Source: an uncultured Acidobacteriota bacterium (GTDB lineage Bacteria; Acidobacteriota; CAIWXX01). From it: a stretch of 64,000 nt of DNA. The notes beneath the pieces are model-generated. The model did no database searches. It was not told where the DNA came from and was given only the letters and a program-made list of their open reading frames with translations. The DNA is taken from NCBI GenBank assembly GCA_903916735.1, contig CAIWXX010000062.1, positions 1-64,000 of the forward strand, written 5' to 3'. The first letter of the stretch is position 1, and the number at the start of each line of letters is the position of its first letter. Positions 44,697 to 53,594 of this stretch are shown here, piece by piece. The position numbers and the translations under genes were made by a program.

Positions 44697-46724
44697 ATGA
44701 GGATGGCATTCGATGAGGTCGTTGGAATGAGCAGACGGCATCAAATACTGGTCGCAGTGGCATGCATTTTTCTGGCGAATACGAGCGGAGTTTTCGGGGG
44801 TGTAGAACTTCCCGAGCGATACAAGAAATGGATCGAAGAAGATGCGCGGTACATTATTTCCCATGAGGACCATGATGTCTTCCTTCATCTCAAAACCGAC
44901 CACGAACGCGATGTCTTCATCGAAAATTTCTGGAAAAAACTGGACTCAATTCCCATCACTCCTCAGAATGAATTCAAAGAAGAGCATGATGCCCGCGTCG
45001 CATACGTTCGAGATCACTACGGCATTAATGGTGATCAAGGCCGGATTTGGATTCTACTCGGGAAACCCGATCGCCTCGTATCACGTCCTGTCGACAACAG
45101 CTTTTATTCGATGGAATACTGGGAATACACACGGCTCAATGTGCCGGGCCTGCCACCCGATCTGCGTCTCATTTTTTACAAAAAATGGGGATTCGGCAAT
45201 TACGTCCTCTATTCGCCTCTCTTCGATGGAATCCGGGCTCTTCTCGTGAACCGCCAGCTCGATCCGGATAACCGGGATGTTCAGAAGTGGCTCTTGGCCA
45301 ACATGGACTTCGATATGCGCATTGCTTCTCGATCAAGCTCAACAGGCCTCAGCGAGTTCCAATCACAGGATATTATCGCCAAGCTCTTTTGGAACTATGG
45401 GGATCTTCTGGCACGCTTCAGGAAGAACAGGGTTGAAGCCAAGATCGTTTTCCAGGGAGAAGAGACAATCCCTGCCGACATCGACTTGTATCCCTTCCCG
45501 TCCGATCAGGATTTCTTCAATCTGGGTATCGCGGTCGAGGTTCCGCCGGCAGGAATCTCTTTCGAAAAAGTCAAGGATCACTTCGTCGGCAGAATCGATC
45601 TCTATGTAACTCTGCTCGATTCCAAAGGCCGGACAATCGACGATGGCCGTGACAGCCTCACCATGGAACTGACTGAGGCTCAGCTATCAACCTCAAAAGC
45701 ATTCCCTCTACTCTACCTGACCGAGTTTCCTGTGATCCCAGGAAACTACTCGGTCGAAGTGCTGGTCAGGGATTTCGCGACGACAAGGATCGGCAAAGCG
45801 AGGCGAGGTATCGTTATCCAGAAGTCAGATGACTCGAAAATGACCGCTTCAACTCCACTTCTCGCCTACAAGCTGGAACAGGCTGGGACCGACAGCAAAG
45901 GCCTGCCCTTCCGCTATGGGGGATTCACGCTTTTTCCAAAAATTTCGGGCATCTTCCAAAAAGGCAGCAACCTGTATTTCTTCTCGCTGCTGCAAGCTCC
46001 AAAGGATCTCCACGAAGCCAACACTCTTCCTCTGCGGTATGAAGCCGTTCGCGGCGGGCAAGTGGTGATGGGATTTGAGGGCTCGGCGCAGGTTCAACCG
46101 GGTGGAGCGCCGACGGTCCTTGCTGAAGGGTTCTCGACCGAAAAGCTGCTCGCCGGCGAATATCTTTTCCGAATTTCCGCTGTGGCACCTGGCGGCCCGG
46201 TCACTTTGTCTGAAAAGCCGTTTACGATCCTGGAGGCGCCATCAACCAATGGCCGGTTCCTGTTTGAGAGTGCTGGGAAGGGGGAAGCCGAACGACATGC
46301 GGCCATTGGAACCGAATGTCTGTACGCAGGTCGTGCCGCGGATGCAGCTACCCATTTCGATCTCGCCCGCAACTACGCTCCCGGCATGACGGAAGCCGGC
46401 ATCAATCTGGCCCGCGCAACAATCCTTATCGGCAATCCCCAAAAAGCGCTTCAGACAATCGATGGAATTCTCAAGGAAAATCCGGATAACACGGACGCTT
46501 TGATGGTCAGGGTTCAGGCTTTGAATAAGCTCGGGCGAACTCAGGAAGCCGAGCAACCACTCGCGCGGCTCCTCACTCTCGGGCCTAGCAACACGAACAT
46601 TCTCAATTATTGCGCCGACGTCTATATGACGGCAGGGCAACGGGAGAAGGCCCTGGAGCTTTTTAAAAAATCCATCGAACTCGATCCGGAACAGCCCGAT
46701 GTTGCTGCGATCCTCAAACAATGA
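44697..46724 (+). CDS. Secreted GWxTD-domain protein with TPR repeats
   Basis: A 675-residue protein with an N-terminal signal peptide (about residues 12-35), a GWxTD domain (WIEEDARYIISHEDHDVFLH, FWKKLDSIPITPQNEFKEEH and QGRIWILLGKPDR), a long beta-rich middle and a C-terminal TPR array (about residues 535-675). GWxTD proteins are a lineage-rich, poorly characterised group common in Acidobacteriota; a role in the cell envelope is inferred. A second GWxTD protein is at 57644-58681. GAGGAAAC stands at the right distance before ATG. It may share a transcript with the B3/B4 gene and the MFS gene. Confidence 0.85.
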   Translation: MRMAFDEVVGMSRRHQILVAVACIFLANTSGVFGGVELPERYKKWIEEDARYIISHEDHDVFLHLKTDHERDVFIENFWKKLDSIPITPQNEFKEEHDARVAYVRDHYGINGDQGRIWILLGKPDRLVSRPVDNSFYSMEYWEYTRLNVPGLPPDLRLIFYKKWGFGNYVLYSPLFDGIRALLVNRQLDPDNRDVQKWLLANMDFDMRIASRSSSTGLSEFQSQDIIAKLFWNYGDLLARFRKNRVEAKIVFQGEETIPADIDLYPFPSDQDFFNLGIAVEVPPAGISFEKVKDHFVGRIDLYVTLLDSKGRTIDDGRDSLTMELTEAQLSTSKAFPLLYLTEFPVIPGNYSVEVLVRDFATTRIGKARRGIVIQKSDDSKMTASTPLLAYKLEQAGTDSKGLPFRYGGFTLFPKISGIFQKGSNLYFFSLLQAPKDLHEANTLPLRYEAVRGGQVVMGFEGSAQVQPGGAPTVLAEGFSTEKLLAGEYLFRISAVAPGGPVTLSEKPFTILEAPSTNGRFLFESAGKGEAERHAAIGTECLYAGRAADAATHFDLARNYAPGMTEAGINLARATILIGNPQKALQTIDGILKENPDNTDALMVRVQALNKLGRTQEAEQPLARLLTLGPSNTNILNYCADVYMTAGQREKALELFKKSIELDPEQPDVAAILKQ

Positions 46725-46748
46725 GGCGGGGCGTATCAATCTTCTCAT

Positions 46749-47945
46749 ATGAAACCGGATCTTCGAATGTCAGACTTCAGCGTTCGGGCTTTGCCGCGCA
46801 ACGTCCGAGTTCTTGGGTTTGTCAGTTTCCTGACGGACGCCTCATCGGAAATGATCTACCCGCTGCTACCCATATTTCTCTCGACGGTACTCGGAGCAGG
46901 ACCGGCCTTTCTGGGCTTCATTGAAGGGATCGCCGAAGCGACCGCGAGTCTGACCAAGCTCTTTTCCGGCGTCCTGGCGGACTGGTTCGGCCGGCGGAAG
47001 CCGCTTGTGCTCCTGGGCTATTCTCTCTCAACACTCTCTCGCCCGCTCATTGCGATCGCTCAATCTCCGTTGCATGTTCTGCTGATCCGCTTCTCCGACA
47101 GGATTGGAAAGGGCGTGCGAGGAACGCCCCGCGACGCTCTCATCGTTGATACATGCTCCGTCGAAGAACGCGGACGGGCTTTTGGGTTCCAGCGTGCAAT
47201 GGACCACATGGGAGCGGTTGTCGGGCCGCTCATTGGATTCGTCGCCGTAACATGGCTCCTGCTGGATCTTCGTACCATCTTTGCGCTCGCTGCCATCCCA
47301 GGAATCCTGGCCGTCATCGTCATCTTCAGAGGTGTTGTCGATCGAGTGCCGGCGAGCTGTGTATCACAGTCCGGCTTGGGCTGGGCTGGATTGGCTGATA
47401 ATTATAAGTATTACCTGCTCGTTGTCGCCGTCTTCGCCCTCTCGAACAGCTCCGATGTTTTCATCATACTCCGTTCGAAGGAGTTGGGATTCGGCGCCGG
47501 CGCCATTCTCCTCCTCTGGACTCTCCTCCATGTCGTCAAAGCACTCACATCGGTGATCGGTGGCGTGCTGTCGGATCGGCTCGGCCGGAAATCGCTCATC
47601 ATCGCCGGCTGGTGCGCGTATGGCATGTCCTACGCCGGCTTCGCTCTCGCCGGCAAGCACTGGCAAATGATATTTCTCTTCGCGTTTTATGGTCTTTATT
47701 TCGGTTGCACCGAGGGCGTTGAACGAGCCCTTGTGGCCGATCTTGTCCCGGATGAAAGAATGCGCGGACGCGCTTTTGGGTTTTATCATTTTGTGATCGG
47801 AATTGTTGCCTTGCCTTCAAGCCTCCTTATGGGAGTGCTCTATGCAAGGTTCGGCGCCCTTATGGCATTCGGGAGCGGAACGGTTCTCAGCGTTCTATCG
47901 ATACTGCTCCTGATTCCATTGAAAGTCCCGCGTAAGAACACATAG
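46749..47945 (+). CDS. Major facilitator superfamily transporter
   Basis: A 398-residue polytopic protein with about 12 hydrophobic helices. Signature segments include VSFLTDASSEMIYPLLPIFL, the loop 2-3 motif LADWFGRRKPLVLLGY, RIGKGVRGTPRDALI and LSDRLGRKSLIIAG in the second half. These resemble the small-molecule MFS group with the GKGVRTPPRDAL motif. The substrate is unknown. It follows the GWxTD gene by 24 nt and ends against a hairpin and the convergent tonB-like gene. Confidence 0.9.
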   Translation: MKPDLRMSDFSVRALPRNVRVLGFVSFLTDASSEMIYPLLPIFLSTVLGAGPAFLGFIEGIAEATASLTKLFSGVLADWFGRRKPLVLLGYSLSTLSRPLIAIAQSPLHVLLIRFSDRIGKGVRGTPRDALIVDTCSVEERGRAFGFQRAMDHMGAVVGPLIGFVAVTWLLLDLRTIFALAAIPGILAVIVIFRGVVDRVPASCVSQSGLGWAGLADNYKYYLLVVAVFALSNSSDVFIILRSKELGFGAGAILLLWTLLHVVKALTSVIGGVLSDRLGRKSLIIAGWCAYGMSYAGFALAGKHWQMIFLFAFYGLYFGCTEGVERALVADLVPDERMRGRAFGFYHFVIGIVALPSSLLMGVLYARFGALMAFGSGTVLSVLSILLLIPLKVPRKNT

Positions 47946-47947
47946 AA

Positions 47948-47987
47948 TGTGCGTGCCCTGCCGGCATCCGGCCACGGCGCACGCACA
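47948..47987. terminator. Hairpin between convergent MFS and TonB-like genes
   Basis: TGTGCGTGC (47948-47956) and GCACGCACA (47979-47987) are perfect 9-bp inverted arms, and inside them GCCGG/CCGGC form a second 5-bp stem with a CAT loop. No T-tract follows on either strand, so it is a strong structure that may stop or stabilise both transcripts rather than a textbook terminator. Confidence 0.4.
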
Positions 47988-48055
47988 AATCATGAGTCTC
48001 CACCCACCACCGAAAGATCAGTTCTTTCTGTTTGTCCACTGATCAAAGATCCGTC

Positions 48056-48781
48056 TCACCTCAATTTGAAGGTGACCGTCACATGGAAGATGACAGGCCG
48101 CGGTTTGCCATTGAGATAGAAGGGCCTGTATATCCATTGCTGAACGGCCACAACTGCCGCATTGTTGAGAATTGCATTCGAAGAATTCACAACCTGTACA
48201 TCGATGACTCGGCCCTGAACATCGGTTGTGGCATCGATGTCGACAGTGCCTTGGATGCCTGCCAGACGAGCTGCAATCGGGTAAATCGGATCGACCTTGT
48301 GGAGCAACTGTGGCTGTTCTATTCGTATGACGGGAGGCGGCGACGGTGGCTCCACTGTCGCCGGGAGCTGTGTCATATCCTGCGCCTGCCCGACCCCCGT
48401 CGAATCCTTGGAGCCTCCGTTAACACCTATGTTGTCACCCGTCGAATCGTCAAAGGTAAAAGGCTCCTCAACAATCTTGCTGGGCTCCTCTCTCGGAGCA
48501 ATGAATGCACTGCTTGAAGGTCGCGGTGCCTGAGCCACTCTGTGGTTGTGATTGGGATGATTCAATCCCTCTGCTGGGGGCGTTGGAGTCGAGATTTTTG
48601 GAATTTCTTTGATAATAAAGATTGAGTGTGGCAGATCAGGCAGTTTTGTGTTTGTCAGAATCGGCACAAGGATCAACAGGCTGATAACGATCATGTGCCC
48701 GAAAAAAGCCCCGGAAAATGCCGCTGTTCGAGACCCTTTGTGCGTCGTACCCCCGGCATCGATCAGAGATTCGACTAACAT
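48056..48781 (-). CDS. TonB-family energy transducer
   Basis: A 241-residue inner-membrane protein with one N-terminal helix (FFGHMIVISLLILVPILTN), a proline-rich spanning segment (residues about 55-165) and a C-terminal TonB domain (VDPIYPIAARLAGIQGTVDI, ending in VVAVQQWIYRPFYLNGKP). It couples the proton gradient to outer-membrane transport, or works in another TonB-like role. ExbB/ExbD genes are not adjacent. Together with lpxC it supports a true outer membrane. Confidence 0.9.
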   Translation of the reverse strand: MLVESLIDAGGTTHKGSRTAAFSGAFFGHMIVISLLILVPILTNTKLPDLPHSIFIIKEIPKISTPTPPAEGLNHPNHNHRVAQAPRPSSSAFIAPREEPSKIVEEPFTFDDSTGDNIGVNGGSKDSTGVGQAQDMTQLPATVEPPSPPPVIRIEQPQLLHKVDPIYPIAARLAGIQGTVDIDATTDVQGRVIDVQVVNSSNAILNNAAVVAVQQWIYRPFYLNGKPRPVIFHVTVTFKLR

Positions 48782-49029
48782 GGCTACTCACCCGCCTTTC
48801 TCCCGTTCATAGAGACGGGATTTCATTTTTGTCCTATCCTAATAAACGCGCTGAGATGCTTCAGGGATTTCAATAGACAAAAATATTCGGCCGGAAAGCG
48901 GTTTCTCAGAGCACACCGTCGGCCCTGACTGGGCTTTCACAATGGATGATCGAGATTCAGCAAACCCCAGCGAGCGTATAGAGGACGTCTCCTTCGCCCG
49001 AGACAGACGCTCAGTTCCGGAATCGTGAA

Positions 49030-49731
49030 CTAACGATGTGGTGTCAGGAGCGTTCGAGGGTTCACATCGAGCGGCTCGGCCGAGTAAAATCCGTCGCCGT
49101 ACTTTCGGTCGATGCAACTTCCATGGAGTATTTTATAGGCTTCCAGGTAGCTTCTCAGGTATCCATTTCGAAGATTATCGATCTGACTCTCGTGAGCGGA
49201 AATTGCCTTGACCCAATCATCATAATAATCCGTGAAATCGATAACGAATGTCGGCAAAAACCCCTTCGGAACCATATAAAAGAAGAGATTTTGGACGAGA
49301 TGCGGCGGTTCGGGTGCCCGATACTTGCTGAACTTGGCGAGCCGGCAGGCTTTTTTGACGAGCTCACCGCAAGCGACGTGATCCGGGTGGGCTGAACCAT
49401 CCCGATGAGTGTACGGATTCCGATCGAACGGCGCGAAACAGATCTGCGGACGCAGTTCGCGAATCACATTCACGATCTGCATCACTCCTTCTTTCGTGAC
49501 CTCGACTTCGCCGTCTCGAAAATCCAAGAAACGAAGACCACATCCGATAACATCGGCTGCATGCTGCTGCTCACGAGCCCTCGTCTCTGGGTCTCCGTAC
49601 GTACCGCCTTCACCTCGCGTCAGCACAACCTCGGTGACAGACAATCCTTCCCGCACCATGCGTACCAGAGCGCCGCCCATACCAAATTCCAAATCATCCG
49701 GGTGGGCACCAAAGGCAACGATATCTACCAT
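49030..49731 (-). CDS. bshB1: PIG-L family deacetylase, BshB1-like
   Basis: A 233-residue zinc deacetylase. The metal motif AHPDDLEFGMGG (H10, D12, D13) and HPDHV (H115, H118), with RGEGGTYGDPETRAREQ and FDRNPYTHRDGSAHPDH, match the BshB1 group that deacetylates GlcNAc-malate in bacillithiol synthesis. bshA and bshC are not in the window, so bacillithiol production is plausible but not shown; related PIG-L enzymes act on other GlcNAc derivatives. Confidence 0.82.
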   Translation of the reverse strand: MVDIVAFGAHPDDLEFGMGGALVRMVREGLSVTEVVLTRGEGGTYGDPETRAREQQHAADVIGCGLRFLDFRDGEVEVTKEGVMQIVNVIRELRPQICFAPFDRNPYTHRDGSAHPDHVACGELVKKACRLAKFSKYRAPEPPHLVQNLFFYMVPKGFLPTFVIDFTDYYDDWVKAISAHESQIDNLRNGYLRSYLEAYKILHGSCIDRKYGDGFYSAEPLDVNPRTLLTPHR

Positions 49732-50155
49732 ATTAATATCTCCATCATGGTTATTTTACCTTAGTCGTAACGTTCAAAGTTAGAGGATGGGGCCAGGGGA
49801 AAGGGACGAGGGCCCGGAGCATAGGATTTAGGCTTCCTAACCGATAAGAAAAAAAACCAGACACCGGAGATCATGAACCCTGCCCCTCAATTTATCCGGA
49901 AGGGATTTTCATTTTGCAATTGGCTCTTTGCATTCTCTCATCCACGATGAGTCCTTTGTCGTTGCAGCATATATTGAAAACTCCACAATTCCGCCCTGTC
50001 ATATTGGCAACCACCCTCTTGCGCGCATTTTTCGCGCTGTCCCGCACTCTTTCCTGGCCCCTCTGGTCTACGCCCCAATGCAGGCGCGACGCACGATCGT
50101 TCAACTGATCTAATATCAGAGAAGGTCCTCTCCTATTTCCTCCTATTGAGCTGCA
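49732..50155. other. Intergenic region with a possible coding relic
   Basis: A 424-bp gap. A plus-strand frame at about 49910-50112 reads RDFHFAIGSLHSLIHDESFV and, later, HPLARIFRAVPHSFLAPLVY, which looks protein-like, but it has no start with a ribosome-binding site and I do not recognise it. The rest is purine-rich and featureless. Confidence 0.3.
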
Positions 50156-51262
50156 TCAGAGGAGCTTCTCACTCGATGTCATGTATTTTCTGATCAAGTC
50201 TTCACGCACGAGCACACCGAGGCCGACGCCGGTAGGCACCTGGATGAATCCGCCCTCACGCAGTTCAAAGGGTGGCTCCACGATGTCCTCGTGCCAATAT
50301 CTGGCACTTTCAGAGATATCACCTGGAAGCGTAAAGTTAGGGCATGAAGCAAGATGCACGTTGTAAGCGCGGCCGATGCCGCTTTCAAGCATGCCTCCGC
50401 ACCAGACCGGCACGGATGCGGCACGACAGGCATCATGAATCGCGAGGGATTCGGTAAAGCCCGCGACTCTTCCTGGCTTGATGTTGATGATGGAACAGGA
50501 GCCGAGGCGGAGCGCCACCCGGCAGTCGCTCACATTTTCGATGGACTCATCCAAGCAGATCTTTGTTTGAAGCTGGGCCGCCAGGGTAGCGTGTTCGAGC
50601 AAATCATCTTCGCTGAAAGGCTGCTCGATCATCACCATATTGAAGTTGTCAAGTTCACGAAGGATTCCAATATCGGCAGGTACGTATGCAGCATTCGCAT
50701 CGACGGAGAGAGGAATTGAAGGAAAGTGCCGGCGGATTTGGCCGAGGATCCCCACATCATGCCCCGGTTTAATCTTCACCTTGATGCGCTGATAACCGCG
50801 CTCGAGATAGTGTGAGATTTTTTCCACCATGGCAGAAGCAGACTCCTGAATCCCAACGGAAACACCGGAACGCACGGCCGGCTGAGTGCCTCCGAGCAAC
50901 CGATTGAGCGGTACTCCGCGAGCGATGGCGGCGAGATTCCAGATATTCATTTCGACGGCGGCCCGTGCCATTCGATTGCCCCGTACTTTCGAAAGAAGCT
51001 CATGGGCGGCCCGGCCATCGTCGATATCACGATCCTTCAGGAGCGGCATGATGAAGTCTTTAATGATATGCCGCGCGGTCACAACCGTTTCGCCATTATA
51101 GAAAGGATCAGAGTCCGTCACAACTTCCGAATAGCTTTCTCCGAACTCCGAGGTAAACTTCAGCAGCGCGATATCCCGTTCGAAAACGGACCCAAAACTT
51201 GTCTCGAATCGATCCTTCAGTCGGAGTCGGATCAGGATGAGCTCAGCACTTTTTATTTTCAT
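50156..51262 (-). CDS. menC: Enolase-superfamily racemase (OSBS/N-succinylamino acid racemase-like)
   Basis: About 368 residues of the MenC/NSAR family, (beta/alpha)8 barrel. Catalytic and metal residues are visible: KVKIKPG (acid/base Lys), SVDANAAY (Asp), MIEQPF (Glu), CLDESI (Asp) and NIKPGRV (second Lys). Family members make o-succinylbenzoate, racemise N-succinyl amino acids, or do both. Men genes are absent; the GNAT acetyltransferase immediately upstream matches the known pairing in the D-to-L amino acid succinylation pathway, favouring the racemase role. ATG 51262 is chosen, as AAAGGAG precedes it; the upstream TTG overlaps the GNAT stop. Confidence 0.85.
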   Translation of the reverse strand: MKIKSAELILIRLRLKDRFETSFGSVFERDIALLKFTSEFGESYSEVVTDSDPFYNGETVVTARHIIKDFIMPLLKDRDIDDGRAAHELLSKVRGNRMARAAVEMNIWNLAAIARGVPLNRLLGGTQPAVRSGVSVGIQESASAMVEKISHYLERGYQRIKVKIKPGHDVGILGQIRRHFPSIPLSVDANAAYVPADIGILRELDNFNMVMIEQPFSEDDLLEHATLAAQLQTKICLDESIENVSDCRVALRLGSCSIINIKPGRVAGFTESLAIHDACRAASVPVWCGGMLESGIGRAYNVHLASCPNFTLPGDISESARYWHEDIVEPPFELREGGFIQVPTGVGLGVLVREDLIRKYMTSSEKLL

Positions 51263-51273
51263 GAGACTCCTTT

Positions 51274-52047
51274 TCAACGAATCAAAAGATAATGTCCGAG
51301 CTTTTTATCTTTATCGAATTGGAAATCAACGGCACGGAATCCCTTCTTGAAAGCGGCCAGAAAGACACCACGCAGCCGCTGCTGCCAGTCGAGCGCCGCT
51401 TCTGAATCAATCGATTTGAGATCCTCGATGTCGGCAGGGATTGCGAAGCGGAAGGCTCGTCCGCGGAGGAAATCTTTTTTACTACAATCGTAGATAATAG
51501 GAGCATCTCCCGCGTTCGGCTTCCAGCGAGCACGCTTGGCCCGGCCAGGCATCCAGCGCGCCAGCAGCCGGTCGGTCGGCAGCCCGTGATGCAGCGGGGA
51601 GCTGGTCTCTCCATACAGATTGACGTAATAATCCCCGGCTTCGGCGCCGAGTCGTCCCAGGTTCAGAGATGCGTTGCGAGCTTGCAGCGGATCATATGTC
51701 CAGGCGATCGTTTTGAAACCTGCTGCCATCGCCGCCCGACCCTGTGCCGCCTTGAGCCGGAGCCCGATTCGATGCCGGCGATAGGCTTTAACAACCGCCA
51801 GCATATGCGAATACTGGATCCACTCCTTATCGAGAAGCGCGGGGAGCGAATAAACAAATCCAATCATCAGGTTGCCGTCATACGCGCCCATGACGATTCC
51901 GCCGTGATGAGCGGCGATGGTGAACATCGGGGCTGGGACGATATCGAGATCCTCAAATCCCCATGCCTCCCGCTGCAGCTCTTCGCATCTTCTAAAATCG
52001 GCCAGGTCAGTCATCGATCGAATCCGGATTTTTCCAGTCGGATGCAT
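51274..52047 (-). CDS. GNAT-family N-acyltransferase (COG3375-type)
   Basis: A 257-residue acyl-CoA transferase. The N-terminal GNAT core includes LQREAWGFEDLDIVPAPMFT, HHGGIVMGAYDGN and VVKAYRRHRIGLRLKAAQG (acyl-CoA loop). The longer C-terminal part (from about residue 125) is typical of this subfamily. Start 52047 is preferred for GGAGG 10 nt upstream. It is 11 nt upstream of the racemase gene. In Geobacillus, a GNAT next to N-succinylamino acid racemase succinylates D-amino acids, so the same is inferred here; the matching desuccinylase is not in the window. Confidence 0.8.
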   Translation of the reverse strand: MHPTGKIRIRSMTDLADFRRCEELQREAWGFEDLDIVPAPMFTIAAHHGGIVMGAYDGNLMIGFVYSLPALLDKEWIQYSHMLAVVKAYRRHRIGLRLKAAQGRAAMAAGFKTIAWTYDPLQARNASLNLGRLGAEAGDYYVNLYGETSSPLHHGLPTDRLLARWMPGRAKRARWKPNAGDAPIIYDCSKKDFLRGRAFRFAIPADIEDLKSIDSEAALDWQQRLRGVFLAAFKKGFRAVDFQFDKDKKLGHYLLIR

Positions 52048-52179
52048 TTGTGAAATCCCTCCAAATCTACCAGCTGTCACCGATCGACTCTCTGGATGAT
52101 GAGGCTATCATAGGCGGTTCCAGAGTGCCGATGCTTGAGTTTTCAGTCATATGTTGCATGTCAATTCCAGCGGCATATC

Positions 52180-52653
52180 TTATTCGAGACAACTCGACTT
52201 TTTCGCTATGTGTGATTTCGCCGCGATTGCCGGAAGACCGACGAAGATGAAAAATAAGGCGCCGGCGAAAGCACTGATGATGACGGTATGGAGAGTGAGA
52301 ATGCTGGATGCCATGCACCGAAGGAGAGCCATAAGGAAAATCATGAGGCTGAAAATGGCTGATGTCCAGAGAGTATAATCGACCGGAGGCAAAAAGCGTC
52401 GCGCGGCCAAAGTGACAAAAAACGAGGATGCCGCCATAGTGACGGCGATGATGGAGAGCAGGAGGATCCATCTCGGAGCGCCGCTCATCAACCGTACCTG
52501 ATGACGGAAAAACAGGTTCAACAGCAGGAGAGCAAAAGCCGACATCAGAACCGGCACAAAGAACAACACAAGCTCGAAAGCGACCTGCACCGCCACGCGC
52601 ACAGCCATCTGGTGTGAGTCCGGATCGCGTAATCCAGTTGATTGGCGGCTCAT
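52180..52653 (-). CDS. Four-helix inner-membrane protein, unknown
   Basis: A 157-residue protein with four predicted transmembrane helices (ELVLFFVPVLMSAFALLLLN, WILLLSIIAVTMAASSFFVT, then two more around residues 95 and 120). I recognise no family. The start at 52653 overlaps the upstream HEAT-like gene by 4 bp (ATGA) and has AGGAGG 7 nt before it, so the two proteins are made together and may interact. Confidence 0.7.
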   Translation of the reverse strand: MSRQSTGLRDPDSHQMAVRVAVQVAFELVLFFVPVLMSAFALLLLNLFFRHQVRLMSGAPRWILLLSIIAVTMAASSFFVTLAARRFLPPVDYTLWTSAIFSLMIFLMALLRCMASSILTLHTVIISAFAGALFFIFVGLPAIAAKSHIAKKSSCLE

Positions 52654-53426
52654 GAACAAGCCTCCTCCTGCTTAAACCCGACAATCTCGCGAGCCTGCTG
52701 CACGATGACCTCCGGCTGACTCCGATCCGTGCTCAGCATCTTCAAGTCGTTGAGTTTAAGAAATGGAAGGACACGGAGAACGAGTGGGACGGGGCTGCGA
52801 GCGGCATGAGCCAGAGCCAGCTTGACATCGTAGAGAACGAACCATCGAGGCATTTGTGCAATCGCCAAGAGAAAGGATGCTTGTACGCGATCCGATCGGA
52901 TGAGTCGAGTTGCTGTGTCGACGGTGGCCCGTGGATTTTGCAGACAAGCAGTGAGAATACGAGGATCATCGTCGAGGACAACCGATTTGAGGACCTCCGT
53001 TGTCGCCATCCGAGCCAATTCCATCTTTTCTCCAATAGCCATTTTTCGCAGATGATCCACGATCGCCTTTTCGGCCTTGCGGCGACGCACCGTGCTGATA
53101 CGAAAATTTCGTGCAACGAGCAGCTGATCCTTCCAGAAGAGACCCGGCAGGAATCGAAGCGCATAAAGATCGGGCGTCTTTGGATTCTGCGTCAGAGCGG
53201 CCTGAACTTGATAGGATGAGAGGAAGATTTTTTCACGGCAGATACGTTCAAGCGCCGTGACGGGCAGCGCAGGATTACGTAAGAGCAAAACCAGCACCTT
53301 ATCATTGAGGTCGGGCCGTTCGAGGAGCCCGCTCAGAATCGTCGGGTTCCCCGAGAACACGAGCTTGATGAGATTCTCCTCGCTCGCTGCTCCCGACGAC
53401 GCCGCCGGCCGATTCAATCGTTCCAT
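52650..53426 (-). CDS. HEAT/leucine-rich-variant-like repeat protein
   Basis: A 258-residue soluble, all-helical protein with recurring units ending in N-P (SGNPTILSGLLERPDL, LRNPALPVTALERIC, TQNPKTPDLYALRFL, LQNPRATVDTATRLI), a solenoid pattern like leucine-rich-variant repeats seen in several Gram-negative phyla. Such proteins bind partners; no enzymatic motif is visible. The chosen start (53426) lies just after an extended -10 promoter, implying almost no leader. It is coupled to the four-helix membrane protein and divergent from the GTPase/BMC genes. Confidence 0.7.
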   Translation of the reverse strand: MERLNRPAASSGAASEENLIKLVFSGNPTILSGLLERPDLNDKVLVLLLRNPALPVTALERICREKIFLSSYQVQAALTQNPKTPDLYALRFLPGLFWKDQLLVARNFRISTVRRRKAEKAIVDHLRKMAIGEKMELARMATTEVLKSVVLDDDPRILTACLQNPRATVDTATRLIRSDRVQASFLLAIAQMPRWFVLYDVKLALAHAARSPVPLVLRVLPFLKLNDLKMLSTDRSQPEVIVQQAREIVGFKQEEACS

Positions 53427-53435
53427 TTGTGATCG

Positions 53436-53441
53436 ATTATA
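53436..53441 (-). promoter_or_regulatory. Extended -10 promoter for the HEAT-like gene
   Basis: The minus strand reads TTTTGCTATAATCGATCACA then ATG at 53426. TGCTATAAT is a full extended -10 element. Transcription would start 6-8 nt downstream, that is 1-4 nt before the ATG, giving a leaderless or near-leaderless mRNA; no ribosome-binding site precedes this ATG. Confidence 0.45.
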
Positions 53442-53594
53442 GCAAAAGTAAGAAGGATAGGAATCAGCGCTCTGATTCACCTCCCCGTGTCTATCCCCAG
53501 CGAGAAACCCGTGCGTGCTCCGCTTGGCCGCAGATTTCGGTTCCTTGACTCCTCAGTGACCCTATGCTATCTTCCTGCAACGCAAGGGGATATT

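Noticed and set aside
50156-51262. Menaquinone pathway MenC
   Set aside because: The fold fits, but no other men gene is present and the GNAT partner favours the N-succinylamino acid racemase role; the symbol menC is kept only as the family name.
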